A stretch of DNA of 17,382 nt from CAZOWL01 sp964583605 (GTDB lineage: Bacteria > Pseudomonadota > Gammaproteobacteria > Chromatiales > Chromatiaceae), in NCBI GenBank assembly GCA_964583605.1, contig CAZOWL010000090.1, forward strand, positions 1 through 17,382. Reading direction: 5' to 3'. The notes below the pieces were generated by a model. It did no database searches. It was not told the DNA's origin and was given only the letters and a program-made list of their open reading frames with translations. The number at the start of each line of letters is the position of its first letter. The stretch's first letter is position 1. Both the position numbers and the translations under genes were made by a program. Of this stretch, positions 1 through 7,888 are shown piece after piece.

Positions 1-56
1 GGGCGAGGCGACATTTCATGGTCCGGGGTGGGTCGGCTCGCCCCATGATCGTTAGG
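1..56 (-). repeat. Dispersed intergenic repeat, copy 1 (3' flank of ppsA)
   Basis: Read on the minus strand this stretch aligns with 4760-4823: 51 of 56 positions agree once an 8-base insertion in the other copy is allowed. It lies downstream of ppsA in the same orientation as its transcript. Its arms GGGGCGA and TCGCCTC can still pair through one G-T wobble. The element may continue beyond the window edge. Between it and ppsA (57-190) I see only a weak hairpin (103-109 with 127-133, 7 bp) and no gene. Confidence 0.75.
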
Positions 57-190
57 CCCGCGTTGCGGTGCAAGTCGTCCCCAGCGCGCTCCCCCTCTCC
101 CGCCGCCTCGTGGGGTAGGGACCGCGGAGGCGGAACGATCACGGCGGTACGTATCGCTCATGATGCGAGGGCGGCGCACCGCGACGATCA

Positions 191-2563
191 TCAGCGGGCC
201 TTCTGTCGCTCCGCGAGGTAGAGCCAGGTATCGAGCACGGTATCCGGATTCAAAGACACGCTGCCGATACCCTCGTCGACGAGCCACTCGGCGAAATCCT
301 TGTGATCGGACGGGCCTTGGCCGCAGATGCCGACGTACTTGCCCTGCTTGCGGCAGGCGGCGATAGCCAACGAGAGCATCCGTTTCACGGCCGGATCACG
401 CTCATCGAAGTCCGCAGCGATCAGCGCGGAGTCGCGATCGAGCCCGAGGGTCAGCTGCGTCATGTCGTTCGAGCCGATCGAGAAGCCATCGAAGTACTCG
501 AGGAACTCCTCGGCCAGGACGGCGTTGGAGGGGATCTCGCACATCATGATCAGGCGCAGCCCGTTCTGGCCGCGGGCGAGCCCTTGGGCGGCCAAGGCCT
601 CAGTGACGGCCTTCGCCTGGCCGAGCGTGCGCACGAACGGGATCATGATCTCGACGTTGGTCAGCCCCATGGTGTCGCGCACCCGCTTCAGGGCCTCGCA
701 CTCCATCTCGAAGCAGGCACGGAAGGCGTCGGCCACGTAGCGTCCCGCACCGCGGAAGCCGATCATCGGGTTCTCCTCGTCAGGCTCATAGAGCGAGCCC
801 CCGATGAGGTTGGCGTACTCGTTGGACTTGAAGTCTGACATCCGCACGATGACCGGATTCGGCGCGAAGGCCGCGGCCAGCGTCGCGATCCCCTCTGTCA
901 GCTTGCCGACATAAAACTCGCGCGGGCTCGGATAGGCGGCGACGCGCGGCGCGATCTGGGCGCGCAGCGCCTCGGGCAGGGCATCGAATTCAAGCAAGGC
1001 CTTGGGATGGATGCCGATCGTGTTGTTGATGACGAACTCGAGCCGTGCCAGGCCGATCCCGGCATTCGGGGTGGCCGCGAAGGCGAAGGCGCGATCGGGG
1101 TTGCCGACGTTCATCATGACCTTGATCGGGATGTCCGGCATCTGCGAGAGCTCGATCGTCTTGTGCTCGAAGGGAATCTCGCCGTCGTAGATAAAGCCGG
1201 TGTCGCCTTCGGCGCAGGACACGGTGACCTTATGGCCGTCTGGGATGCGGTCGGTGGCGTTCGTGCAGCCGACGACGGCGGGCACGCCGAGCTCGCGGGC
1301 GATGATCGCCGCGTGGCAGGTGCGCCCCCCGCGATTGGTCACGATCGCCGCCGCCCGCTTCATGATCGGCTCCCAATCGGGGTCGGTCATGTCGGTCACC
1401 AGGACGTCACCCGGCTCGACGCGGTGCATGTCGGTGATCGAGGCGATGACCTTGGCGACGCCCGCCCCGATGCGGTGGCCGATGCTGCGGCCGGTCGCCA
1501 GGACCGGGCCTTCGCCCTTGAGATGATAGCGCTCGATACACCGACCCGAGCGGCTCTGGACCGTCTCGGGGCGTGCCTGCACGATATAGAGCTTGCCGTC
1601 GGTGCCGTCCTTCGCCCACTCGATGTCCATCGGCCGCTTGTAGTGCTCCTCGATCAGGACCGCCTGCCGGGCGAGGTCCATGACCTCGTCATCGTTCAGG
1701 CTGAGCCGTACCTGGTCGGCCTCGGGCACTGGCTCGGTGCGCACCGGCTGCTCGGCGCCGTCCTCGGCATAGACCATGCGGACGGCCTTGCTGCCGACGG
1801 TCCGCCGCAGGATGGCCGGGCGGCCCGCGGCGAGCGTCGGTTTGTGGACATAGAACTCGTCGGGATTGACCGCCCCCTGCACGACCATCTCGCCGAGCCC
1901 ATAGCTCGCGGTGACGAAGACGGCGTCGCGGAAGCCTGACTCGGTATCGAGCGTGAAGACAACGCCCGAGGCCGCGAGATCGCTGCGCACCATCCGTTGG
2001 ATGCCGGCGGAGAGGGCGACCAGGCGGTGCTCGAAGCCTTGGTGGACGCGGTAGGCGATGGCGCGATCGTTGAACAGTGAGGCGAAGACCTCGTGGATGG
2101 CATGCTTGATCTGCTCGAGGCCGCGAACATTGAGGAAGGTCTCCTGTTGTCCGGCGAACGAGGCGTCGGGCAGATCCTCGGCCGTCGCCGAGGAGCGCAC
2201 CGCCCAGGAGACCTCGCCGCCGGCCTGCTCGATCAGGGCCTGATAGGCGGACTCGATGGCCTCGGCCAGCGGCCTCTGGAAGGGCTGCGCCATGATCCAG
2301 CCGCGGATCTGAGCCCCGGTCTCGGCCAGGCGGCTGACGTCGTCGACATCGAGCCGGTCGAGCTCGGCTTGGATGCGGTCACCGAGGTCCCCTTGTGCGA
2401 GGAACTCGCGGTAGGCGTCCGCGGTCGTCGCAAAGCCGCCCGGAACCTGTACGCCAACCGCCGTGAGGTGGCGGATCATCTCGCCCAGCGAGGCGTTCTT
2501 GCCACCCACGAGCGGGACATCATCCATCCCCAGATCGCTCAGCCAGCGCACATATTCAGTCAT
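191..2563 (-). CDS. ppsA: Phosphoenolpyruvate synthase (pyruvate, water dikinase)
   Basis: This cytosolic enzyme converts pyruvate, ATP and water to PEP, AMP and phosphate, the entry step of gluconeogenesis. The protein is 790 aa, the usual length (E. coli about 792). The N-terminal ATP-binding domain (about 1-335) opens with LGMDDVPLVGGKNASLGEM. The swivelling phosphohistidine domain carries GGRTCHAAIIAREL with the catalytic His at about 417. The C-terminal PEP-binding barrel ends with GICGQGPSDH and its active-site Cys at about 747. I chose the ATG at 2563 because family homology starts there and a GGAGAG-like ribosome site precedes it; the frame stays open to 2635 but those residues are not family-like. 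It is transcribed alone, 166 bases downstream of nadB on the same strand. A perfect AT-rich dyad lies in its leader or promoter. Confidence 0.97.
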   Translation of the reverse strand: MTEYVRWLSDLGMDDVPLVGGKNASLGEMIRHLTAVGVQVPGGFATTADAYREFLAQGDLGDRIQAELDRLDVDDVSRLAETGAQIRGWIMAQPFQRPLAEAIESAYQALIEQAGGEVSWAVRSSATAEDLPDASFAGQQETFLNVRGLEQIKHAIHEVFASLFNDRAIAYRVHQGFEHRLVALSAGIQRMVRSDLAASGVVFTLDTESGFRDAVFVTASYGLGEMVVQGAVNPDEFYVHKPTLAAGRPAILRRTVGSKAVRMVYAEDGAEQPVRTEPVPEADQVRLSLNDDEVMDLARQAVLIEEHYKRPMDIEWAKDGTDGKLYIVQARPETVQSRSGRCIERYHLKGEGPVLATGRSIGHRIGAGVAKVIASITDMHRVEPGDVLVTDMTDPDWEPIMKRAAAIVTNRGGRTCHAAIIARELGVPAVVGCTNATDRIPDGHKVTVSCAEGDTGFIYDGEIPFEHKTIELSQMPDIPIKVMMNVGNPDRAFAFAATPNAGIGLARLEFVINNTIGIHPKALLEFDALPEALRAQIAPRVAAYPSPREFYVGKLTEGIATLAAAFAPNPVIVRMSDFKSNEYANLIGGSLYEPDEENPMIGFRGAGRYVADAFRACFEMECEALKRVRDTMGLTNVEIMIPFVRTLGQAKAVTEALAAQGLARGQNGLRLIMMCEIPSNAVLAEEFLEYFDGFSIGSNDMTQLTLGLDRDSALIAADFDERDPAVKRMLSLAIAACRKQGKYVGICGQGPSDHKDFAEWLVDEGIGSVSLNPDTVLDTWLYLAERQKAR

Positions 2564-2639
2564 CGCACGTTCTCTCCGTCTTCGGCAGGCGCAGTGCACG
2601 CAGCCGCCAGTTGGGTTGGCTCGTGCGTGCCTCAAGCAA

Positions 2640-2656
2640 AATTGAAGTAATCAATT
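2640..2656. promoter_or_regulatory. AT-rich inverted repeat upstream of ppsA (candidate operator)
   Basis: AATTGA-AGTAA-TCAATT is a perfect 6+5+6 dyad, 77-93 bases upstream of the ppsA start, in an AT-rich patch of otherwise GC-rich DNA. A TTGACA hexamer lies further upstream on the minus strand (2693-2698), but I find no good -10 at the right spacing. The sequence does not match the Cra/FruR consensus. Operator function is inferred only from symmetry and position. Confidence 0.35.
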
Positions 2657-2729
2657 AAGATAGCTGAAGTGCCTTCATTTGGCTGCAGACTATGTCAATT
2701 CTTACGATTCGGCGCTCGGAAACGGATTT

Positions 2730-4370
2730 TCATGAGCCATCTCGTCTCGGTCGGTAGCCGTCCGGGATCAGCACCGTCGGGGCGCATTGGCTCGCGTCCT
2801 GGAATGGGAAGTCCAATGTGAAGTGCAGTCCGCGGCTCTCGCGCCGGCGCTGTGCCGATTGAATGATGAGATCGGCGACATCCACCAGATTGCGCAGCTC
2901 GAGAAGGTCGTTGCTGACGCGGTAGTTACTGTAATACTCGATGATCTCCTGCCGGAGCAGATCGGCGCGCCGCTTGGCCCGCTGCAGCCGCCTGTTGGTG
3001 CGCACGATGCCGACGTAGTCCCACATGAAGCGCCGCAGCTCCTCCCAGTTGTGGGCGACGACAACGTCTTCGTCGGGCTGGGTCACCCGGCTCTCATCCC
3101 AGCTTGGCGCGGCCTCGATGCGCGGCATCCGCGGCAGGCGTTGCTCGATATCGCGAGCCGCGAGCTCGGCGAAGACGAGACACTCGAGCAGCGAGTTGCT
3201 CGCCATCCGGTTGGCCCCATGAAGGCCGGTGTAGGCGGTCTCGCCGACGGCGTAGAGACCGGGTACGTCGGTACGTGCGTAGGCGTCGGTGATGACGCCG
3301 CCGCAGGTGTAGTGGGCGGCCGGCACGACCGGGATTGGCTCGCGGGTAATGTCGATGCCATATTCGAGGCAGCGGGCATGGATCGTCGGGAAATGCTCAC
3401 GGACGAAGTCCGCCGGCCGGTGCGAAATGTCGAGGTAGACGCAATCGCTGCCGATGCGCTTCATCTCGTGGTCGATCGCGCGGGCTACGATGTCGCGCGG
3501 CGCTAGCTCACCGCGCTCGTCGAAGCCTGACATGAATCGCGACCCATCGGGAAGTAATAGCCGCGCGCCCTCACCGCGTAGCGCCTCGGTGACCAGGAAG
3601 GATTTGGCCTCGGGGTGATAGAGGCAGGTCGGGTGAAACTGCATGAATTCCATGTTGGCCACCCGACAGCCCGCGCGCCAGGCCATCGCGATCCCGTCGC
3701 CGGTCGAGACATCGGGATTGCTGGTGTAGAGGTAGACCTTGTTGGCCCCACCGGTGGCGATGACGACGCAGGGGGCGAGGAAGGTCGCGACGCGGCCTGT
3801 CAACCGGTCCAGCACGTAGATACCAGAGCAGCGGTTGTCCCGGCGACTGAGCTTGGTGCCGGTGATGACATCGACGGCGATATGGTCCTCGAACAAGGTC
3901 ACGCTCGGGCGCTCGCGCACGCGCGCCTCGAGCGCCTCAGCCACAGCCGTGCCCGTTGCGTCGGCGGCGTGGATCACGCGCCGGTGGGTGTGGCCGCCCT
4001 CGCGCGTGAGGTGATAGCCACCAGAGCTCCTGGCCCGCTCATCACGCGTGAACTCGACGCCCTGGCCCAAGAGCCAGTGGATACTGACCGGGCCGCGCTC
4101 GACGACGCGGCGCACGACTGCCTCGTCGCACAAGCCCGCTCCGGCCTTGAGCGTGTCCTGGACATGGGACTCCACCGAGTCCCGCGCGTCGAGCACGGCC
4201 GAAATCCCGCCTTGAGCGTACCGTGTGCTGCCCTCACGGACGTCGCGCTTGGAGATGACGGCGATACGGATACCCTCGCGCAGCTGCAGCGCGACGCTCA
4301 GGCCGGCGGCACCGCTTCCGAGGATGATGACGTCGAAATCAAGGGGCTCGGACATAATCGAATCGGACAT
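2730..4370 (-). CDS. nadB: L-aspartate oxidase
   Basis: This FAD flavoprotein oxidises L-aspartate to iminoaspartate, which NadA condenses with dihydroxyacetone phosphate to quinolinate in de novo NAD synthesis. It is 546 aa, close to the usual 540. The FAD-binding GSGAAG motif is at residues 18-23. Further family signatures follow: YAQGGISAVLD, GGHTHRRVIHAADATG, QFHPTCLY, EALRGEGARLL and the substrate-loop HYTCGGV. The C-terminal helical domain ends with ESRGLHFTLDFP. A second in-frame ATG at 4355 (MSEPLDFDV) fits the family equally well and neither start has a clear Shine-Dalgarno, so the start is uncertain by five codons. nadA is not adjacent. A perfect dyad just upstream may be regulatory. 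Confidence 0.96.
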   Translation of the reverse strand: MSDSIMSEPLDFDVIILGSGAAGLSVALQLREGIRIAVISKRDVREGSTRYAQGGISAVLDARDSVESHVQDTLKAGAGLCDEAVVRRVVERGPVSIHWLLGQGVEFTRDERARSSGGYHLTREGGHTHRRVIHAADATGTAVAEALEARVRERPSVTLFEDHIAVDVITGTKLSRRDNRCSGIYVLDRLTGRVATFLAPCVVIATGGANKVYLYTSNPDVSTGDGIAMAWRAGCRVANMEFMQFHPTCLYHPEAKSFLVTEALRGEGARLLLPDGSRFMSGFDERGELAPRDIVARAIDHEMKRIGSDCVYLDISHRPADFVREHFPTIHARCLEYGIDITREPIPVVPAAHYTCGGVITDAYARTDVPGLYAVGETAYTGLHGANRMASNSLLECLVFAELAARDIEQRLPRMPRIEAAPSWDESRVTQPDEDVVVAHNWEELRRFMWDYVGIVRTNRRLQRAKRRADLLRQEIIEYYSNYRVSNDLLELRNLVDVADLIIQSAQRRRESRGLHFTLDFPFQDASQCAPTVLIPDGYRPRRDGS

Positions 4371-4389
4371 GATCGAAGCGGTTGCAGGA

Positions 4390-4406
4390 GGATCGGAGAC
4401 CGATCC
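4390..4406. promoter_or_regulatory. Perfect inverted repeat in nadB leader (candidate operator or mRNA hairpin)
   Basis: GGATCGG-AGA-CCGATCC is a 7+3+7 perfect dyad, 20 bases upstream of the nadB ATG. On the minus strand a TATGCT hexamer (4428-4433) could be a -10, which would put the dyad about 15-30 bases downstream of the transcription start. I find no good -35. The dyad could bind a repressor or fold in the mRNA near the start codon. Both roles are inferred. Confidence 0.35.
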
Positions 4407-4645
4407 GATGTAATCGGCGAAGTACCGAGCATAACCCCAAAACCCGGTGGCGTGCGCGTTGAGAGCACAATCAGGCGGTGCTCGGACGACCGGAGGCCCC
4501 CGGTTGAACTTTGTGCGTCGCTCTGATAGCGTTCCCGGCCCGTTCGCTCCTCTCCCCTGTGCTGCGAGTCTCTGCGCCAGTCCTGGGGACCGGGGAGGGA
4601 CTGGGGAGTGTGCGAATCCCGGCGTCGCCGGGTGTCGGTCGTTAT

Positions 4646-4757
4646 GGTGGCCCGCGCCGGTCCCTCCGCAACGCGAAGCCGTGAACCCGGTCAGGCCCGG
4701 AAGGGAGCAGCCGCAGCGGTGGCAGCGTGTGCCGGGGTGTGGCGGGCGCGGTCCGCC
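4646..4757 (+). ncRNA. ffs: 4.5S RNA of the signal recognition particle (bacterial small SRP RNA)
   Basis: The RNA pairs with Ffh to target nascent membrane proteins. The conserved apical domain is plain: GTCAGGCCCGGAAGGGAGCA with the GGAA tetraloop at 4699-4702, followed by GCAGC and GTGTGCCGGGGTGT. The ends close on each other: GGTGG (4646-4650) pairs with CCGCC (4753-4757) with one G-T, and CCGCGCC (4652-4658) pairs with GGCGCGG (4745-4751). Length of about 112 nt matches the E. coli RNA (114). The exact ends are inferred from pairing. A position just upstream of dnaX is common in gammaproteobacteria. I could not identify a convincing promoter; a perfect hairpin (CCCGGC-GTC-GCCGGG, 4618-4632) lies immediately upstream. 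Confidence 0.95.
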
Positions 4758-4759
4758 GC

Positions 4760-4823
4760 CCTAGCGATCATGGGGCGAGCCGAGCCAGCCCGGACCATGA
4801 CATCATGACATGTCGCCCCGCCC
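4760..4823 (+). repeat. Dispersed intergenic repeat, copy 2 (3' flank of ffs)
   Basis: Second copy of the element at 1-56 (51 of 56 aligned bases identical). It starts 2 bases after the ffs helix and reads in the ffs direction. It differs mainly by a tandem duplication CATGACAT-CATGACAT at 4796-4811, where copy 1 has a single CATGAAAT. The arms GGGGCGA (4772-4778) and TCGCCCC (4813-4819) are perfectly complementary. The rest of the gap to dnaX (4824-5001) shows no gene; a pyrimidine-rich run followed by GAGGGCGAGGG is its only visible structure. Confidence 0.75.
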
Positions 4824-5001
4824 CTGATCGTTCCCTCTCCTCAACCCTTCCTCCCAGAGGGCGAGGGAGCAAACGTGCTGCGCGCATTTCATTGCAAAGT
4901 CCGGTCGAGTCTCGGCGCCGGGTGGGTGTCGGCCCCACTCCGTTCGGTTACACTTCCGGCACCGACCCGCAGCCTAGCCTTCTGCCCAACGCAGTCGCCC
5001 G

Positions 5002-6768
5002 ATGTCCTATCAGGTCCTTGCTCGCAAGTGGCGCCCGAGATCCTTCGCGGATCTGGTGGGGCAGGCCCATGTCGTGCGGGCGCTGACGAATGCGCTCGCC
5101 AGCGGACAACTGCATCACGCCTATCTATTCGCCGGGACCCGCGGTGTGGGCAAGACCACGCTGGCGCGCCTCATGGCCAAGGCCCTCAACTGTGAGCAGG
5201 GCGTCGGGCCGGAGCCCTGCGGTCGCTGCAGCGCTTGCAAAGAGGTCGATGAGGGGCGTTTTCTCGATCTGATCGAGGTCGACGCCGCCTCCCGCACCAA
5301 GGTCGAGCAGACCCGTGAGCTGCTAGACAACGTCCCCTTCGCGCCGGTGCGGGGCCGCTTCAAGGTGTACCTGATCGACGAGGTGCACATGTTCTCCGAG
5401 AAGAGCTTCAACGCTTTGTTGAAGACCTTGGAGGAGCCTCCGCCCCACGTGAAGTTCCTCCTCGCGACGACCGATCCGCAGAAGCTGCCCGTGACCGTGA
5501 TGTCTCGCTGTCTGCAGCTCAATCTCAAGCGGCTACTGCCGAGCGAGATCCAGGGTCAGCTGGCGCGGGTCCTGGACGCGGAGGAAATCGTCTACGAGCC
5601 AACGGCGCTGGCATTGCTCGCGCGTGGCGCCGATGGCAGTATGCGCGACGGTCTGAGCCTTCTCGATCAAGCGATCGCCTTCGGTGGCGGGCGGGTCAGC
5701 GAGGCCGATACCCGCGCGATGCTGGGGGGCGCTGGTCGCGATTTGAGCCTCAACCTGGCGGAGGCGTTGGCCGCGGGCGATGGGCCCCGCCTCCTCGCCG
5801 AGGTGGCGGCGATCGCTGAGCTGACCCCTGACTTCGATGCCGTGCTGCGCGATTTGGTGCTGGTCCTGCACCGCGTCGCGCTATGCCAGCAAGTCCCGCA
5901 ATCGCTGGCCCTCGACGACCCCGACCATGATCGGATTGGCGCGCTCGCCGCAGGGGTCCCGCCAGAGGATGTCCAGTTCTACTATCAAGTCCTTTTGGTC
6001 GGTCAACAGGATCTCCCGCTGGCGCCAGATCCGCGTACCGGCATCGAGATGGTCCTGCTCCGCGCCTTGGCATTTCGCCCGGCCGAGGATCCAATCTCCG
6101 ACCGGACAAGGCCGTTGCGAGGCCGTGTCGCGGCGTCCGATCCGCCGGCCTCGAGCCCGACACCGTCCCGGGGAGGGTCGGATACGCGGACGGGCACGGT
6201 ACGCGCGCGAACCGGCGACTCGGTTGCGGTCGAGTCCGTGGCCGCCGCGGAGGATGCGGCTCCGGCGGCGCGAGCGGATCGCCCGGGCTCCGGGTCTCGC
6301 TCCGGTCCGGCGAGACGCGTCGCGAGCGATCCGCACAGCACGGTTGCCGAGGCCGAGCCGTCTGGCTACAGTCGCCCGAGGCTCGCCGATGGCGAGGATT
6401 GGCACCGCTTGGTCAGCCGGCTGGGCCTGGGAGGCATGGCGAGCGAGCTCGCCCACCACTGTGAGCTAGCCGATTGGGACGGTCAGCGTCTGAGCCTGAC
6501 GTTGGACGCGGCCAGTCAGCATGTGCGGGTGCCGAGCGCTGAGGAACGGTTGCGCGAGACCTTGGCCAAAGCCCTCGGGGCGGATCTCCGGTTGGAGATC
6601 CGCCTCTCGCGTCCCGTCGGTGAGACGCCGGCGCAGCGGCGGCTGCGGCGCGACGCAGAGCGCCAGGCGGCCGCCGAGCAGGTCATGGAGCGGGATCCGG
6701 TCGCGCGTGCGATCCGAGATGAATTCGATGCGGAGTGGGTGCCGGGCAGCATCAAGCCCAGCCATTGA
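5002..6768 (+). CDS. dnaX: DNA polymerase III subunit tau (clamp loader)
   Basis: This is the ATPase of the clamp loader that puts the beta clamp on primed DNA and links polymerase cores at the replication fork. It is 588 aa. The AAA+ domain starts with MSYQVLARKWRPRSF. Walker A GTRGVGKTT is at 45-53, zinc-module cysteines at C64, C73, C76 and C79 (same positions as E. coli), Walker B LIDEVH at 124-129, and the SRC arginine-finger motif at 168-170. A Pro/Arg/Ser-rich linker covers about 365-460. The C-terminal domain (about 465-588) is the part that binds the alpha polymerase in tau. No A-AAA-AAG slippery heptamer is visible, so E. coli-type frameshifting to gamma is not apparent. No Shine-Dalgarno precedes the ATG; the start rests on the conserved N-terminus. 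First gene of dnaX-ybaB-recR. Confidence 0.96.
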   Translation: MSYQVLARKWRPRSFADLVGQAHVVRALTNALASGQLHHAYLFAGTRGVGKTTLARLMAKALNCEQGVGPEPCGRCSACKEVDEGRFLDLIEVDAASRTKVEQTRELLDNVPFAPVRGRFKVYLIDEVHMFSEKSFNALLKTLEEPPPHVKFLLATTDPQKLPVTVMSRCLQLNLKRLLPSEIQGQLARVLDAEEIVYEPTALALLARGADGSMRDGLSLLDQAIAFGGGRVSEADTRAMLGGAGRDLSLNLAEALAAGDGPRLLAEVAAIAELTPDFDAVLRDLVLVLHRVALCQQVPQSLALDDPDHDRIGALAAGVPPEDVQFYYQVLLVGQQDLPLAPDPRTGIEMVLLRALAFRPAEDPISDRTRPLRGRVAASDPPASSPTPSRGGSDTRTGTVRARTGDSVAVESVAAAEDAAPAARADRPGSGSRSGPARRVASDPHSTVAEAEPSGYSRPRLADGEDWHRLVSRLGLGGMASELAHHCELADWDGQRLSLTLDAASQHVRVPSAEERLRETLAKALGADLRLEIRLSRPVGETPAQRRLRRDAERQAAAEQVMERDPVARAIRDEFDAEWVPGSIKPSH

Positions 6769-6813
6769 GCCGCGGTCGCGATCGCGGCGCCAAACGATAC
6801 GAGGTGCGAGAGC

Positions 6814-7137
6814 GTGAAAGCTGGTTTAGGTAACATCCTCAAGCAAGCCCAGAAGATGCAGGAAGATCTCCAGAAGGCGCAGGAGCAATTGGCCCGCGAG
6901 GAGGTCATCGGCGAGTCTGGCGGCGGGATGGTCAAGGTGACCATGACCGGCCGCAACGAGGTGAAGCGCGTCGAGATCGACCCGTCGTTGCTCGGTGATG
7001 ACAAAGATATGTTGGAAGATCTGATCGCCGCAGCGGTCAACGATGCGGTAAAGCGCGTCAGCGAGAAGGCGCAGCAGAACATGTCGGAGCTCACGGCCGG
7101 ACTGCCATTCCCTCCAGGTTTCAAGATGCCGTTCTAG
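6814..7137 (+). CDS. ybaB: YbaB/EbfC-family nucleoid-associated protein
   Basis: A small dimeric DNA-binding protein that coats the nucleoid; in many bacteria it is encoded between dnaX and recR, as here. It is 107 aa, the normal length. The N-terminal coiled-coil helix starts LGNILKQAQKMQEDLQKAQE. It is followed by the conserved GGGMVKVTMTGRNEVKRVEI strand core, then a long C-terminal helix and a proline-rich tail ending GLPFPPGFKMPF. The start is GTG, with GAGGT at 6801-6805 eight bases upstream. It lies 45 bases after dnaX and 3 bases before recR, so the three are probably co-transcribed. A short GCCGCG/CGCGGC hairpin (6769-6788) sits between dnaX and this gene. Confidence 0.95.
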   Translation: MKAGLGNILKQAQKMQEDLQKAQEQLAREEVIGESGGGMVKVTMTGRNEVKRVEIDPSLLGDDKDMLEDLIAAAVNDAVKRVSEKAQQNMSELTAGLPFPPGFKMPF

Positions 7138-7140
7138 CCC

Positions 7141-7737
7141 GTGGCCGAGGCGTCGCTGCTCAACGAGCTGATCGAGGCCCTGCGCTGTCTGCCCGGGGTG
7201 GGGCCGAAATCGGCCCAGCGTATGGCCTTTCATCTGCTGGAGCGGGATCGGCACGGCGGCATGACGCTGGCGCGCGTCTTGGCCCAGGCGATGGAGCGCG
7301 TACAGCGCTGCCAACGCTGCCGCACACTGACCGAGCGGGAGCTGTGCGCGCTGTGTGCGAGTCCGCGGCGTGACCCGTCGTTGCTCTGTGTCGTCGAGCA
7401 GCCTTCGGCTGTCATCGCGATCGAGCAGGCGACCGATTACCGTGGCCTCTATTTCGTGCTCGGTGGGCGCCTGTCGCCGTTGGATGGGATCGGCCCCGCT
7501 CAGCTGGGGCTCGACCTGCTCGAGTCGCGGCTGCTCTCTGGCGAGCCGCGCGAGCTGATTTTGGCGATCAGTCCGACGGTGGAGGGCGCGGCCACCGTTC
7601 AATATCTGGCTGAGATTGCCGCGGCGGCCGGGGTGCGCGTCACCCGGATCGCGCATGGGGTCCCCTTGGGAGGTGAGCTGGAGCTGGTCGATGGCGGTAC
7701 GCTGGCTCACGCCTTCGCAGGCCGTCATACGCTCTAG
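7141..7737 (+). CDS. recR: Recombination mediator protein RecR
   Basis: RecR works with RecO (and RecF) to load RecA onto SSB-coated single-stranded gaps. It is 198 aa, near the E. coli 201. The N-terminal helix-hairpin-helix contains CLPGVGPKSAQRMAFHLL (16-33). The zinc finger cysteines are C57, C60, C69 and C72, matching E. coli spacing. A Toprim domain follows from about residue 80 (LLCVVEQPSAVIAIE, then YFVLGGRLSPLDGIGP). The C-terminus carries the ARGxPxGGELE-like segment as AHGVPLGGELELVD. The start is GTG, 3 bases after the ybaB stop, suggesting translational coupling. The 151-base gap to the next gene holds a dyad (ATCGGC...GCCGAT with inner CGACC...GGTCG) but no U-tract terminator. 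Confidence 0.96.
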   Translation: MAEASLLNELIEALRCLPGVGPKSAQRMAFHLLERDRHGGMTLARVLAQAMERVQRCQRCRTLTERELCALCASPRRDPSLLCVVEQPSAVIAIEQATDYRGLYFVLGGRLSPLDGIGPAQLGLDLLESRLLSGEPRELILAISPTVEGAATVQYLAEIAAAAGVRVTRIAHGVPLGGELELVDGGTLAHAFAGRHTL

Positions 7738-7888
7738 GGCCTAACGAGGGTCCCGGCCGCGGACGCATCGGCCGACCTGGTCGGTCACGCCGATCGGGTC
7801 GAGTCGCTCGGGCGATCGAGCACCGAGTGCGGCGTCGTACGCATCCGAGCGCCGCCCGATGATTCCATGATCTGATGAGGAATGGCCT

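Noticed and set aside
1007..1939. Long plus-strand open frame opposite ppsA (about 310 codons)
   Set aside because: Antisense shadow with His/Asp/Gly-rich composition and no recognisable family; ppsA is unambiguous.
3615..4526. Long plus-strand open frame opposite nadB (about 303 codons)
   Set aside because: Same kind of shadow; it also has no ribosome site or family motif.
4504..4530. Possible sigma-70 promoter TTGAAC...TGATAG for ffs
   Set aside because: Spacing is only 14 bases and the -10 is poor; it also lies over 110 bases upstream of the RNA 5' end.
6769..6788. Hairpin GCCGCG...CGCGGC between dnaX and ybaB as a terminator
   Set aside because: Short stem, no T-run, and the operon continues directly into ybaB with conserved order.
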